A DNA stretch of 64,000 nucleotides. Origin: Clostridiales bacterium. GTDB lineage: Bacteria > Bacillota > Clostridia > Christensenellales > CAG-138. Numbering within the stretch: position 1 is the stretch's first letter; each line of letters opens with the position of its first letter. Location: the NCBI GenBank assembly GCA_004558525.1, contig SFCQ01000011.1:1-64000 (forward strand), written 5' to 3'. A model generated the notes under the pieces. It saw nothing but the letters and a program-made list of their open reading frames with translations. It had not been told where the DNA came from and ran no database searches. Below are positions 7,808-13,942 of this stretch, in pieces. Position numbers and translations under genes: made by a program.

Positions 7808-7939
7808 ATTCGTAGTCCTCATCATCGTCCCATTGCTCCGCATCCATGCCATGCCCGCTGCGGTAAAACGTTATAGCAATTTCATAGCGGTAACTGCTTG
7901 AACGATTACATTGCTGCTGCCACACTTAGGACATACCAT
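7806..7939 (-). pseudogene. Short zinc-ribbon protein split by a frame change
   Basis: After a perfect GGGGAGGT SD, ATG at 7939 opens MVCPKCGSSNVIVQ and stops after 22 codons (7871). A second frame overlapping it continues to 7806 and ends in a strongly acidic tail, GMDAEQWDDDEDYE. Read together with one frame change they would make a protein of about 43 residues with a CxxC knuckle. Either a frameshift mutation broke the gene or the 22-residue peptide is the product. It lies in the leftward lysogeny operon between the peptidase gene and int. Confidence 0.4.
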
Positions 7940-7982
7940 GATAACTGTACCTCCCCAATGGTTCTCTGGATTATTAGATGGC

Positions 7983-8225
7983 CTACTTTGAAAATAGCTG
8001 TTTCAAACGTTCCTCGATTTGAGCTACAGCTACGGGGCTATCTAAATCGTTATTTGCTAAATGTTGGAGTTCATGCTCAACAGCTTCGTACTTCTTTTCG
8101 TCTGATAAGTCTTGATTGAGAATAATGCACTTTTCCCCCCTGCACACCTTGCAAAACGCTTTAACCGTCATTGGCAAGCGTTCTTGCGTTATGCAAACAT
8201 CAAGTCCAGCAACGTACTCACTCAC
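7983..8225 (-). CDS. Small ImmA/IrrE-type zinc metallopeptidase
   Basis: An 80-residue protein with the zinc peptidase motif HELQHLAN near residue 51 in a short helix-rich context typical of the ImmA/IrrE (DUF955) family. In ICEBs1 such a protease cleaves its partner repressor to induce the element. Here it overlaps the repressor gene by four bases (ATGA), so the two are translationally coupled and are probably a repressor/anti-repressor pair. It is short for the family and lacks the usual C-terminal extension. Confidence 0.8.
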   Translation of the reverse strand: MSEYVAGLDVCITQERLPMTVKAFCKVCRGEKCIILNQDLSDEKKYEAVEHELQHLANNDLDSPVAVAQIEERLKQLFSK

Positions 8226-8563
8226 TCATAATCATCCTCCCTGTTCATTCTTTTGACAATGGTCACAACCGCATCTAAATCTGATTTTCTCAATTTGGAA
8301 GATGAAGACAGCAATACCTTCATTTCGGGGTTCTTGTGTAAAAACTCGAGCATCTCTTCTACTTCGTCAGTTGGGGAGCGCTCGAGCAGGTAATCAATAG
8401 ATACCCCGAAATAGTCAGCCACCTTCTCAACCTTATCTATAGACGGCATAACATCATTCCATCGGCAGATAGTGCCCTTCCCCAACCCAATGGCCTTTTC
8501 AAGTGCGTTCATCGATGTTCCTGCATTTTTGCAGAGTTCGTTTACTTTGTCGGCAAGTTGCAT
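8222..8563 (-). CDS. Phage repressor, XRE-type helix-turn-helix
   Basis: A 113-residue protein with an N-terminal HTH (about residues 5-60; MNALEKAIGLGKGTICRWN turn, then VADYFGVSIDYLLE) and a C-terminal helical segment (about 70-113) probably used for dimerisation or for recognition by the ImmA-like protease. It should bind the TACCGC-type operators upstream (8585-8713) and maintain lysogeny. SD AGGAGC precedes ATG at 8563. Cotranscribed with the metallopeptidase gene. Confidence 0.88.
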   Translation of the reverse strand: MQLADKVNELCKNAGTSMNALEKAIGLGKGTICRWNDVMPSIDKVEKVADYFGVSIDYLLERSPTDEVEEMLEFLHKNPEMKVLLSSSSKLRKSDLDAVVTIVKRMNREDDYE

Positions 8564-8584
8564 AAAAACAGCTCCTAAAAAAAT

Positions 8585-8713
8585 TACCGCAGATATGCAA
8601 AATCACCCTTGACAGTACCGCGAATATGCGGTAACATAAGAGTATACAAAAGCATTTACCGCATATTTCCTGCGGCGGTGTGGTAACTGTATTGTAGCAA
8701 ATATGCGGTAATC
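8585..8713. promoter_or_regulatory. Operator cluster of the lysogeny switch
   Basis: Four copies of a TACCGC half-site. Site 1 (8585-8600) is TACCGCAGATATGC. Site 2 (8616-8633) is a perfect 18-bp inverted repeat TACCGC-GAATAT-GCGGTA. Site 3 (8657-8671) is TACCGCATATTT. Site 4 (8693-8710) ends AAATATGCGGTA. Sites 2 and 4 lie exactly in the spacers of the two promoters. They are likely targets of the repressor and the Cro-like protein, whose HTH recognition regions are similar. Confidence 0.75.
8609..8637 (+). promoter_or_regulatory. Rightward early promoter of the prophage
   Basis: TTGACA (8609-8614), 17-base spacer that is almost entirely the palindromic operator, then TAACAT (8632-8637). 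It reads toward the Cro-like and antirepressor genes. Repressor bound in the spacer would block polymerase directly. Confidence 0.8.
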
Positions 8714-8719
8714 GGTCAA
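8691..8719 (-). promoter_or_regulatory. Leftward promoter of the repressor/peptidase operon
   Basis: Minus strand: TTGACC (8714-8719), 17-base spacer containing operator site 4, TACAAT (8691-8696). It points left, toward the rightward promoter, so the two early transcripts collide over about 40-120 bases. Confidence 0.75.
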
Positions 8720-8743
8720 CTACAAGATATGGAGGTGAATACA

Positions 8744-8947
8744 TTGCTGATGGACAATATACGCCGTTTGGCTAAAAAGACAGGTGTGTCTTTGACGGAG
8801 GTCGAAGTCTGCGCAGGTCTCGGTAAAAAAACAATTTGGCGGTGGGCTACGGTTTCCCCATCCGTCGCCAAGCTCAAGCGTGTTGCCGATTATTTCGGAG
8901 TAACAGTGGACGAGCTATTGCGGGAAGATTCCGACCAAGCGAGTTAG
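8744..8947 (+). CDS. Cro-like XRE-type DNA-binding protein
   Basis: About 67 residues made almost only of an HTH domain (SLTEVEVCAGLGKKTIWRWA, then VADYFGVTVDELL), closely resembling the N-terminal domain of the neighbouring repressor (both have VADYFGV). As first gene of the rightward transcript it should compete for the same operators and favour lytic growth. The SD GGAGGTG (8731-8737) is ideally spaced for a TTG start at 8744; the ATG at 8750 is the alternative. Confidence 0.85.
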   Translation: MLMDNIRRLAKKTGVSLTEVEVCAGLGKKTIWRWATVSPSVAKLKRVADYFGVTVDELLREDSDQAS

Positions 8948-8995
8948 AAGAAAGGAGATGTAGATGAACAGTTTAGCAGAAAGGAGCATAGCGAC

Positions 8996-9763
8996 ATGAA
9001 CGAATTACAAGTATTTAAGCATGAATCATTCGGCAACGTGCGAGTGATTGAAAGAGGCGGCGAGCCGTGGTTTGTAGCGGCTGATGTATGTAAGGCGTTG
9101 GAGATCGGGAATCCGAGTATGGCGCTTGAACGTCTGGATTCTGACGAAAAAATGACCCTCAGTTCAACTGAGAGTCATTCGGGACAACGCGGTGGAGCAC
9201 AACAGTATAGTATTATCAACGAGCCCGGCCTTTACTCTCTCGTCCTTGGTAGCCGCAAACCGGAAGCGAAGGAATTCAAGCGGTGGGTAACACATGAAGT
9301 TATTCCCGCCATCCGCAAGCATGGGGCATATGCGACACCCCGCACGGTAGAGCAGATGATAGCAGACCCAGCGGCCGCAATCAAGATATTGACCGCGCTC
9401 AAAGATGAGCAGGAGCGGCGCAAGGAGCTTGAATGCAAGATGGAGCAGGACGAGCCGAAGGTGCTATTTGCAAAGGCTGTCGAAACAAGCGATACCACGA
9501 TACTGATTGGCCAGCTTGCAAAACTCATCAGGCAGAACGGGATAGAGATTGGGCAGAATCGGCTTTTCAAATGGCTGAGGGCTAACGGCTACCTGATGAA
9601 GCATCAAAACATCCCGACGCAGTACAGCATGGAGCGCGGGTTGATGGAGATCAAGGAAAGAACCGTTAACAATCCTGACGGCAGCGTAAGGATAACACAA
9701 ACGCCCATGATAACCGGCAAGGGGCAAACCTATTTTGTAAGCCTGTTCTTGAAAGGGGCATAA
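8996..9763 (+). CDS. Phage antirepressor (BRO-N and KilA-C domains)
   Basis: A 255-residue two-domain protein. Residues 1-115 form a BRO-N domain (PWFVAADVCKALEI, then EPGLYSLVLGSRKPEAKEFKRWV and EVIPAIRKHG). A short coiled linker (about 120-160) leads to a KilA-C domain (about 165-255; LFKWLRANGYLM, KGQTYFVSLFL). Proteins of this type act as antirepressors or early DNA-binding regulators in temperate phages. Start ATG overlaps the end of a possible 11-codon leader peptide (8964-8999) with an ATGA junction. Confidence 0.9.
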   Translation: MNELQVFKHESFGNVRVIERGGEPWFVAADVCKALEIGNPSMALERLDSDEKMTLSSTESHSGQRGGAQQYSIINEPGLYSLVLGSRKPEAKEFKRWVTHEVIPAIRKHGAYATPRTVEQMIADPAAAIKILTALKDEQERRKELECKMEQDEPKVLFAKAVETSDTTILIGQLAKLIRQNGIEIGQNRLFKWLRANGYLMKHQNIPTQYSMERGLMEIKERTVNNPDGSVRITQTPMITGKGQTYFVSLFLKGA

Positions 9764-9820
9764 AGCAAAGGAGCGAGGGATTCCCAGAGAATGAGGCTGC
9801 TCGCTAAGGAGGTTTTAACA

Positions 9821-10042
9821 ATGTGGACATGCCCAAATTGCGGGGCGAATTTAGACAATGGGGAAAGGTGCGATTGTGAAAATGAAGATAGGAATGAAGC
9901 AGATCATAGAATCCAAGCGGATGTTGTACGGTATAAGCCGTGCCGAGCTTGCGGCGGCAATGCAGATGTGCGAACGGACTTTAGGAATACGCCTTGCCCA
10001 GCCGGACACATTCACTTTGAAAGAGCTGCGCGTGTTGGCTAA
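9821..10042 (+). CDS. Small zinc-ribbon protein
   Basis: A perfect SD (TAAGGAGG, 9804-9811) precedes ATG at 9821. The 73-residue product opens MWTCPNCGANLDNGERCDCE, a two-knuckle zinc ribbon; a later CRACGG could be a third. Most of the frame after codon 20 overlaps the following HTH gene in another register, so the C-terminal two thirds may be read-out of that gene rather than selected protein. Function unknown. Confidence 0.55.
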   Translation: MWTCPNCGANLDNGERCDCENEDRNEADHRIQADVVRYKPCRACGGNADVRTDFRNTPCPAGHIHFERAARVG

Positions 10043-10094
10043 GAAGCTTCACATCACCGTGGCGGAGCTGATAGGGGAAACACAATGCGCATGA
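9882..10094 (+). CDS. Small XRE/Cro-type HTH protein
   Basis: A 70-residue DNA-binding protein: GISRAELAAAMQMCERTLGI forms the helix-turn-helix and LRVLAKKLHITVAELIG the dimer helix, as in other short phage regulators. It lacks any second domain. ATG at 9882 follows GGGAAAGGTG, and a GTG at 9876 is an alternative. It overlaps the zinc-ribbon frame by about 160 bases and the next gene by an ATGA-type junction, so translation is coupled. Confidence 0.8.
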   Translation: MKIGMKQIIESKRMLYGISRAELAAAMQMCERTLGIRLAQPDTFTLKELRVLAKKLHITVAELIGETQCA

Positions 10095-10237
10095 CAAAAG
10101 CCGAATTTGTAGCCCGTGTAATGGCCGACAAGGCAGCAGAGGCCGAGCGCAAACGCCGTGCAATCTGGCGCGGCAGATGGGAAGCGGCCATTGCAAAAGG
10201 TGAGCATATCGAACAGATGCGAAGGAGAAAGAGATGA
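10085..10237 (+). CDS. Small basic/acidic helical protein, unknown
   Basis: A 50-codon frame (MRMTKAEFVARVMADKAAEA...) with a second ATG at 10091 that overlaps the upstream stop. The product is one long charged helix rich in Arg, Lys and Ala, without known motifs. It is placed between two genes with overlapping stop/start codons, which supports it being translated. No function can be assigned. Confidence 0.55.
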   Translation: MRMTKAEFVARVMADKAAEAERKRRAIWRGRWEAAIAKGEHIEQMRRRKR

Positions 10238-10782
10238 AAACGGTCACACCCGAACAGTTTGAGGAATTTGGACCATGCTGGCTTGAAACAGCGGCAGGGC
10301 GTCAAAGGTATGCGCGAGTCGCGGCGATGCGTGATGAATGGAGCGCGTTAGATGTGTTGGCGCTGGATGGCGTATCAAACGAGGACAAGCTATGGGCGGT
10401 ATTGCGAGAGGAATTTATAGATGCGCCCGTGCTTCACGAATACGTCTGTCGGTGCGCGGAGTATGCACTAACCTTTGTAAGGGAGCCGGACTCTCGAAGC
10501 ATCGCGGCGATAGAGGCTAAGCGGAAGTGGTTGCGCGGAGAAATCAGCAACGATGATTTGACCGCTGCGCGGGCTGCTGCGCGGGCTGCTGCGCGGGCTG
10601 CGCGGGATGCTGCTGCGCGGTCTGCTGCGTGGGCTGCGTGGGCTGCTGCGTGGGCTGCTGCGCGGGCTGCTGCGTGGGCTGCTGCGGATGCTGCGTGGAC
10701 TGCTGCGGCTGCTGCTGCGGATGCTGCGCGGGAGCACGAAGTCAAGTTGCTTAAGGAGCTTTTGAGAGAGGTAAAGCAATGA
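10234..10782 (+). CDS. Unknown protein with long alanine-rich repeat region
   Basis: A 182-residue protein. Residues 1-105 are an ordinary acidic domain (FEEFGPCWLETAAGRQRYARV, then WAVLREEFIDAPVLHEYVCRCAEYALTF). Residues about 110-166 are almost only Ala with regularly spaced Arg, Trp and Asp, and should form one long amphipathic helix. The C-terminus is a charged helix. Similar Ala-rich tails occur in uncharacterised phage early proteins, but I know no function. The DNA beneath is a 12-bp tandem repeat, so length is probably variable between relatives. Confidence 0.7.
   Translation: MKTVTPEQFEEFGPCWLETAAGRQRYARVAAMRDEWSALDVLALDGVSNEDKLWAVLREEFIDAPVLHEYVCRCAEYALTFVREPDSRSIAAIEAKRKWLRGEISNDDLTAARAAARAAARAARDAAARSAAWAAWAAAWAAARAAAWAAADAAWTAAAAAADAAREHEVKLLKELLREVKQ
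10561..10734. repeat. Degenerate 9-12 bp tandem repeat inside a coding gene
   Basis: About fifteen imperfect copies of GCGGGCTGCT-like units (variants GCGTGGGCTGCT and GCGGATGCT), all keeping the reading frame. Slipped-strand mispairing here would change protein length in steps of three or four residues without frameshift. Confidence 0.8.
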
Positions 10783-10913
10783 ACATATATGATTGTCTGT
10801 TCGCGATAGTATCCATAGTTTTCTGGATATGGGGGCTTGGCATAGCAACGCTGGTGTGCATCAGTGAAATCAGGAAGGAGAATAAACGTGGAAGCAAAAA
10901 GAATGCCCGCTGA
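10779..10913 (+). CDS. Small single-span membrane protein
   Basis: A 44-residue protein whose start overlaps the previous stop (ATGA at 10779). One hydrophobic helix (residues about 5-28, LFAIVSIVFWIWGLGIATLV) is followed by a basic tail (EIRKENKRGSKKNAR), so the C-terminus should be cytoplasmic. It sits inside the early operon. Function unknown; small phage membrane proteins of this kind are sometimes involved in exclusion of other phages. Confidence 0.6.
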   Translation: MNIYDCLFAIVSIVFWIWGLGIATLVCISEIRKENKRGSKKNAR

Positions 10914-11406
10914 GACGGCAATCCCAAGCGAGCAAAAATCGCATACCATAGATACTATACCACAGCGTAGGCCATTTGGTCAAGCGGTATCCTTTGCCGG
11001 ATATGAAAAAGCTGCCGGGAGCGCAAAAGAGCTGGTACGGCTTGGGCGCGAGGTTTGCCCGAAGTTCGACAAGAGCAACTACTCAAAGGCCAAGAAGCCG
11101 GACGAGACGGGCGTGACGCTGTATAGACCCATCATCAAGGCATGGCAAGGCGCATACCCCGAAATAGCCGCCAAACAGCCCCGTAGGCATGAATCGCAGG
11201 ACAGGCCGCACAAAATCACGTTGAGGGTATCAAAAGCCCTGTACAGGCAGTTGCAACAAGCCCAACGGGGGCGCACGATGCAGGACACAATCATGGAAAT
11301 GCTCATGGACTGCGTGATGAACCCCGGCAAGACGCGGACGGAGCTTTGGGCAGAGAATACAGTCTTAAAGGCACAGATAATCAAACTAAAGGGGGAAGAG
11401 AAATGA
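10888..11406 (+). CDS. Unknown early phage protein
   Basis: 172 residues from a GTG at 10888 that is well spaced from AGGAAGGAG. The N-terminal third is polar. The middle (PNYSKAKKPDETGVTLYR region, residues about 60-85) resembles nothing I can name. The part from about 110 (ITLRVSKALYRQLQQAQRGRTMQ) looks like a ribbon-helix-helix or short HTH unit, and the C-terminus is helical (ENTVLKAQIIKLKGEEK). DNA binding is possible but unproven. Overlaps the next gene by four bases. Confidence 0.65.
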   Translation: MEAKRMPAETAIPSEQKSHTIDTIPQRRPFGQAVSFAGYEKAAGSAKELVRLGREVCPKFDKSNYSKAKKPDETGVTLYRPIIKAWQGAYPEIAAKQPRRHESQDRPHKITLRVSKALYRQLQQAQRGRTMQDTIMEMLMDCVMNPGKTRTELWAENTVLKAQIIKLKGEEK

Positions 11407-11879
11407 CACTGTATGAAATCGATAAGGAGATACAAGCCCTTATCACCGAGGACGGCGAGATTGAGGACATAGAGCGCTTTGACGCGCTGGCGATGGAGCG
11501 CGACAAGAAAATTGAAAATGTTGGTTGCTGGGTGAAGAACCTTGACGCGGAAGCAGCGGCCATGCGCGAGGAAGAAAAGACCCTTGCCGAAAGGCGGCAC
11601 AGGCTTGAAAGCAAGGCCGAAAGGCTCAAGGCATACCTTGACCACGCGCTTGACGGCGCGAAATTTGAAAGCCCCCGCGTGGCTATCAGCTATCGCAAGT
11701 CCAAGGCCGTGGAGATACAGGACGAGGCAGTCTTTAAGGCATGGGCAATGGACTATGCGCCCGCCCTGCTTAAAGTGACCTACACCATAGATAAGACGGG
11801 CGTTAAAAATTACATAGCGGGCGGCGCAGAATGCCCTTGCGCAGTAATAGCCGAACGGCAGTCAATGCAGGTGAAGTGA
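11403..11879 (+). CDS. Siphovirus Gp157 family protein
   Basis: A 158-residue protein with a long N-terminal coiled coil (about residues 1-85, rich in Glu/Lys/Arg) and a compact C-terminal part where YRKSKAVEIQDEAVFKAW and the closing IDKTGVKNYIAGG match the Gp157 family as I remember it. The family occurs in recombination/replication modules of Firmicute phages beside ssDNA-binding and annealing proteins, as here. Biochemical role unclear. ATG at 11403 follows GGGGGAAGAG. Confidence 0.8.
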   Translation: MTLYEIDKEIQALITEDGEIEDIERFDALAMERDKKIENVGCWVKNLDAEAAAMREEEKTLAERRHRLESKAERLKAYLDHALDGAKFESPRVAISYRKSKAVEIQDEAVFKAWAMDYAPALLKVTYTIDKTGVKNYIAGGAECPCAVIAERQSMQVK

Positions 11880-11880
11880 C

Positions 11881-11967
11881 ATGGAATGGTGGTTAATGCA
11901 GGAGGGCGAGTGCCCCGAGTACCCCACTGGAACACCCGTTGAGAATTGGGAAGGAGATAAAAAGTAA
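11881..11967 (+). CDS. Very small acidic protein
   Basis: A 28-codon frame (MEWWLMQEGECPEYPTG...) beginning two bases after the Gp157 stop and ending in TAATG, which shares its A with the next start. Too short for family assignment. The tight junctions and the absence of other coding potential support translation. Confidence 0.5.
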   Translation: MEWWLMQEGECPEYPTGTPVENWEGDKK

Positions 11968-12512
11968 TGGAGGCAAGGAAATTTAACCCAAATGACCACT
12001 TGATACAGCTTAAAGGCAAAGATTATTTGCAAGTGATGTGGCGGCTGGTGTGGTTTAGGGAGGACAAACCTCTGTGGGCAATCACTACGCAGATGATAGC
12101 CCACGACACCGAGGCAAAGCACTGCATTTTCAAGGCTGAAATCCTTGACGAAAACGGCCTTGTGAAGTCAACCGGAACGGGCAGCGAAAGCATAAAGGAC
12201 TTTGGCGATTACATCGAAAAGGCCGAGACGAAGGCGGTAGGCCGCGCCCTGGCTATGCTGGGATACGGCACGCAGTTTGCACCGGAGCTGGACGAGGGCG
12301 ACAGGATAGTCGATAGCCCCACCCCCGCCAAGCCTGACCCTGAGCGGGCGCAGTACCTAAAGGCCATAGCCGCAAGCGGGATTGATGCACGGCTGATAGA
12401 TGCATCGTGCATGAAGCGGTACAAGAAGCCCCTTGAAAAGCTTACCACAGAGCAGCTTGCGGAAGTCGCCGTACTGATGGCGCAGAGCGGAGCGGAAAAT
12501 GCGGGCGCGTAA
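11967..12512 (+). CDS. Probable recombination-associated protein
   Basis: 181 residues. The central stretch DYIEKAETKAVGRALAMLGYGTQFAPELDEG resembles the conserved AETKA(V/I)GRAL box seen in phage single-strand annealing proteins of the Rad52/Sak and Erf kind. The N-terminal half is beta-rich and the C-terminal 50 residues are helical. Position between Gp157 and NinB-like genes and before SSB supports a role in homologous recombination of phage DNA. Family assignment is inference only; a profile search would settle it. Confidence 0.6.
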   Translation: MEARKFNPNDHLIQLKGKDYLQVMWRLVWFREDKPLWAITTQMIAHDTEAKHCIFKAEILDENGLVKSTGTGSESIKDFGDYIEKAETKAVGRALAMLGYGTQFAPELDEGDRIVDSPTPAKPDPERAQYLKAIAASGIDARLIDASCMKRYKKPLEKLTTEQLAEVAVLMAQSGAENAGA

Positions 12513-13023
12513 TTGCAAGATATCACGCGATTTTACCACGGGGAAATGGTCGGTGTCGTTTGACATCGACCGCCCCGAAGATATCCCGCAGGGCGAACTG
12601 GACTTGACCATAAAGCCCTATAAGCCCAAGCGAAGCCTATCGGCAAATGCCTATATGTGGGTGCTGGTGGGCAAACTGGCGGACGCGACGGGGATTAGCA
12701 GCACCGAGATATATCGCAACACGGTCAAGCAGTTGGGCATATCACAGCTAATCGTAATCAATGCCGCCGCCGCCCCCGCGTTCAAGCGGGTCTGGGAACA
12801 CTACGGGCTTGGGTGGTTTGTGGATGATGTGGACGAGGATACGGGCGGCAGCGTGATACTGCGCGCGTACTACGGCAGCAGCACATACAACCGCAAGCAG
12901 ATGGCGGCACTGATAGACCTTGTGGTGCAAGATTGCAAGCAGTTGGGGATAGAAACCCTAACAGAAAGAGAATTAAGCCTACTTTGCGACAGATGGGAGG
13001 GTGACGATGGCAAGAAGATATAA
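12499..13023 (+). CDS. NinB-like recombination protein
   Basis: 174 residues that match phage NinB/Orf-type recombination mediators in pattern: RSLSANAYMWVLVGKLADAT near residue 43, EIYRNTVKQLG, then SSTYNRKQMAALIDLVVQDCKQLGIET near residue 120-146. Lambda Orf (NinB) binds ssDNA and helps load annealing or RecA-type proteins. It overlaps the upstream gene by 14 bases and the next by 17, in a compact recombination block ending with SSB. Confidence 0.75.
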   Translation: MRARNCKISRDFTTGKWSVSFDIDRPEDIPQGELDLTIKPYKPKRSLSANAYMWVLVGKLADATGISSTEIYRNTVKQLGISQLIVINAAAAPAFKRVWEHYGLGWFVDDVDEDTGGSVILRAYYGSSTYNRKQMAALIDLVVQDCKQLGIETLTERELSLLCDRWEGDDGKKI

Positions 13024-13303
13024 GGACGCGCCGAGCATCTTGCAGGATGAAAAGGAGTGCTTCCTGAGCGGGACGCTCGAGGGGCTTGAGCGCCACCATA
13101 TCTACGGCGGAGCCAACCGCCGCAACAGCGCAAAATACGGCCTATGGGTATGGCTTCGGCATGACCTACACAACGAGCCGCCCGACGGAGTGCATTTTAA
13201 CATCGACAACAACCGCTTGTTACAGCGGATAGGGCAAAGGGCGTTTGAACTTAGATACCCCGATGAGAATTTTACAGAGATATTTGGGAGGAATTACCTG
13301 TGA
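13007..13303 (+). CDS. Putative HNH-like phage protein
   Basis: A 98-residue protein. The sequence CFLSGTLEGLERHHIYGGANRR followed by YGLWVWLRHDLHNEPPDGVHF resembles the folded-back His-Me (HNH) arrangement of short phage proteins placed between NinB-like and SSB genes: HH, then Asn/His in the second half. Only one Cys is present near the start, so it lacks a structural zinc site. Nuclease activity is possible, not shown. Start ATG 13007 follows GGGAGG at six bases. Confidence 0.6.
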   Translation: MARRYKDAPSILQDEKECFLSGTLEGLERHHIYGGANRRNSAKYGLWVWLRHDLHNEPPDGVHFNIDNNRLLQRIGQRAFELRYPDENFTEIFGRNYL

Positions 13304-13680
13304 ATTATGTAAGCATGATAGGCCGATTGACCAAGACACCGGACATTAAGCAGACTACCAGCGGCAAAAACGTATGCACGTTTACGCTGGCAGTAGATCG
13401 CCGCTACAAGGGCGCAGACGGCAAGACCACGGCAGACTTTTTCAGCGTACAGGCATGGGAAAAGCTGGCCGAGCTGTGCGCACGCTATCTGGACAAGGGC
13501 AGCAAGGTATTTATATCGGGCGAGTTGCGCAACCGGAGCTATGAGGCAAAGGACGGCAGCAAGCGGACTGTTACCGAGATAATCGCAAATGAGGTGGAGT
13601 TTTTGTCACCCAAGACGGAACCCGCAACGCCGCCCGTGGAGGAATGGCAGCAGGTCGAGGACAGCGATTTGCCGTTTTAA
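13300..13680 (+). CDS. ssb: Single-stranded DNA-binding protein
   Basis: A 126-residue phage SSB: one OB fold (residues 1-105; NYVSMIGRLTKTPDI, FTLAVDRRY, DFFSVQAWEKLAELC, YLDKGSKVFISGEL) and a short acidic C-terminal tail ending DSDLPF, the standard partner-binding tip. GTG start at 13300 overlaps the upstream TGA (GTGA). It should coat ssDNA during phage replication and recruit the recombination and replication proteins encoded on both sides. Confidence 0.95.
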   Translation: MNYVSMIGRLTKTPDIKQTTSGKNVCTFTLAVDRRYKGADGKTTADFFSVQAWEKLAELCARYLDKGSKVFISGELRNRSYEAKDGSKRTVTEIIANEVEFLSPKTEPATPPVEEWQQVEDSDLPF

Positions 13681-13692
13681 GGAGGTAGGAGT

Positions 13693-13932
13693 ATGAGGAA
13701 GGAATTTGAGTTCAACATAAGCCGAGATATAGGGACTATATCCTTCGCCAACGGATATACGCTTGAGCTTAACCACTGCGGCTTTAACGGATATCCGCCG
13801 AAGTGGGATTTAAGACGCTGGGACAGGAAGAACAACAGGCCATTAAAAGGGGTTGCAATGACGGACGATGAAATTAAGGAGCTGTATGCGCTTCTCACGG
13901 ATGAGGTAATCCCCTTTTTGAGCGACCGCTGA
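13693..13932 (+). CDS. YdbC/PC4-like ssDNA-binding protein
   Basis: 79 residues. The pattern FEFNISRDIGTISFANGY, then NGYPPKWDLRRWD and MTDDEIKELYALL matches the bacterial YdbC branch of the PC4 (p15) fold, which binds single-stranded DNA as a dimer. It follows SSB after 12 bases with SD GGAGG. A role in phage replication or transcription is inferred from fold and position. Confidence 0.7.
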   Translation: MRKEFEFNISRDIGTISFANGYTLELNHCGFNGYPPKWDLRRWDRKNNRPLKGVAMTDDEIKELYALLTDEVIPFLSDR

Positions 13933-13942
13933 AAGGAACGCC

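Noticed and set aside
10561..10734. Regular repeats as a possible CRISPR array
   Set aside because: Units are 9-12 bases without spacers and stay in one reading frame; no cas genes are present. No CRISPR array was seen anywhere in the window.
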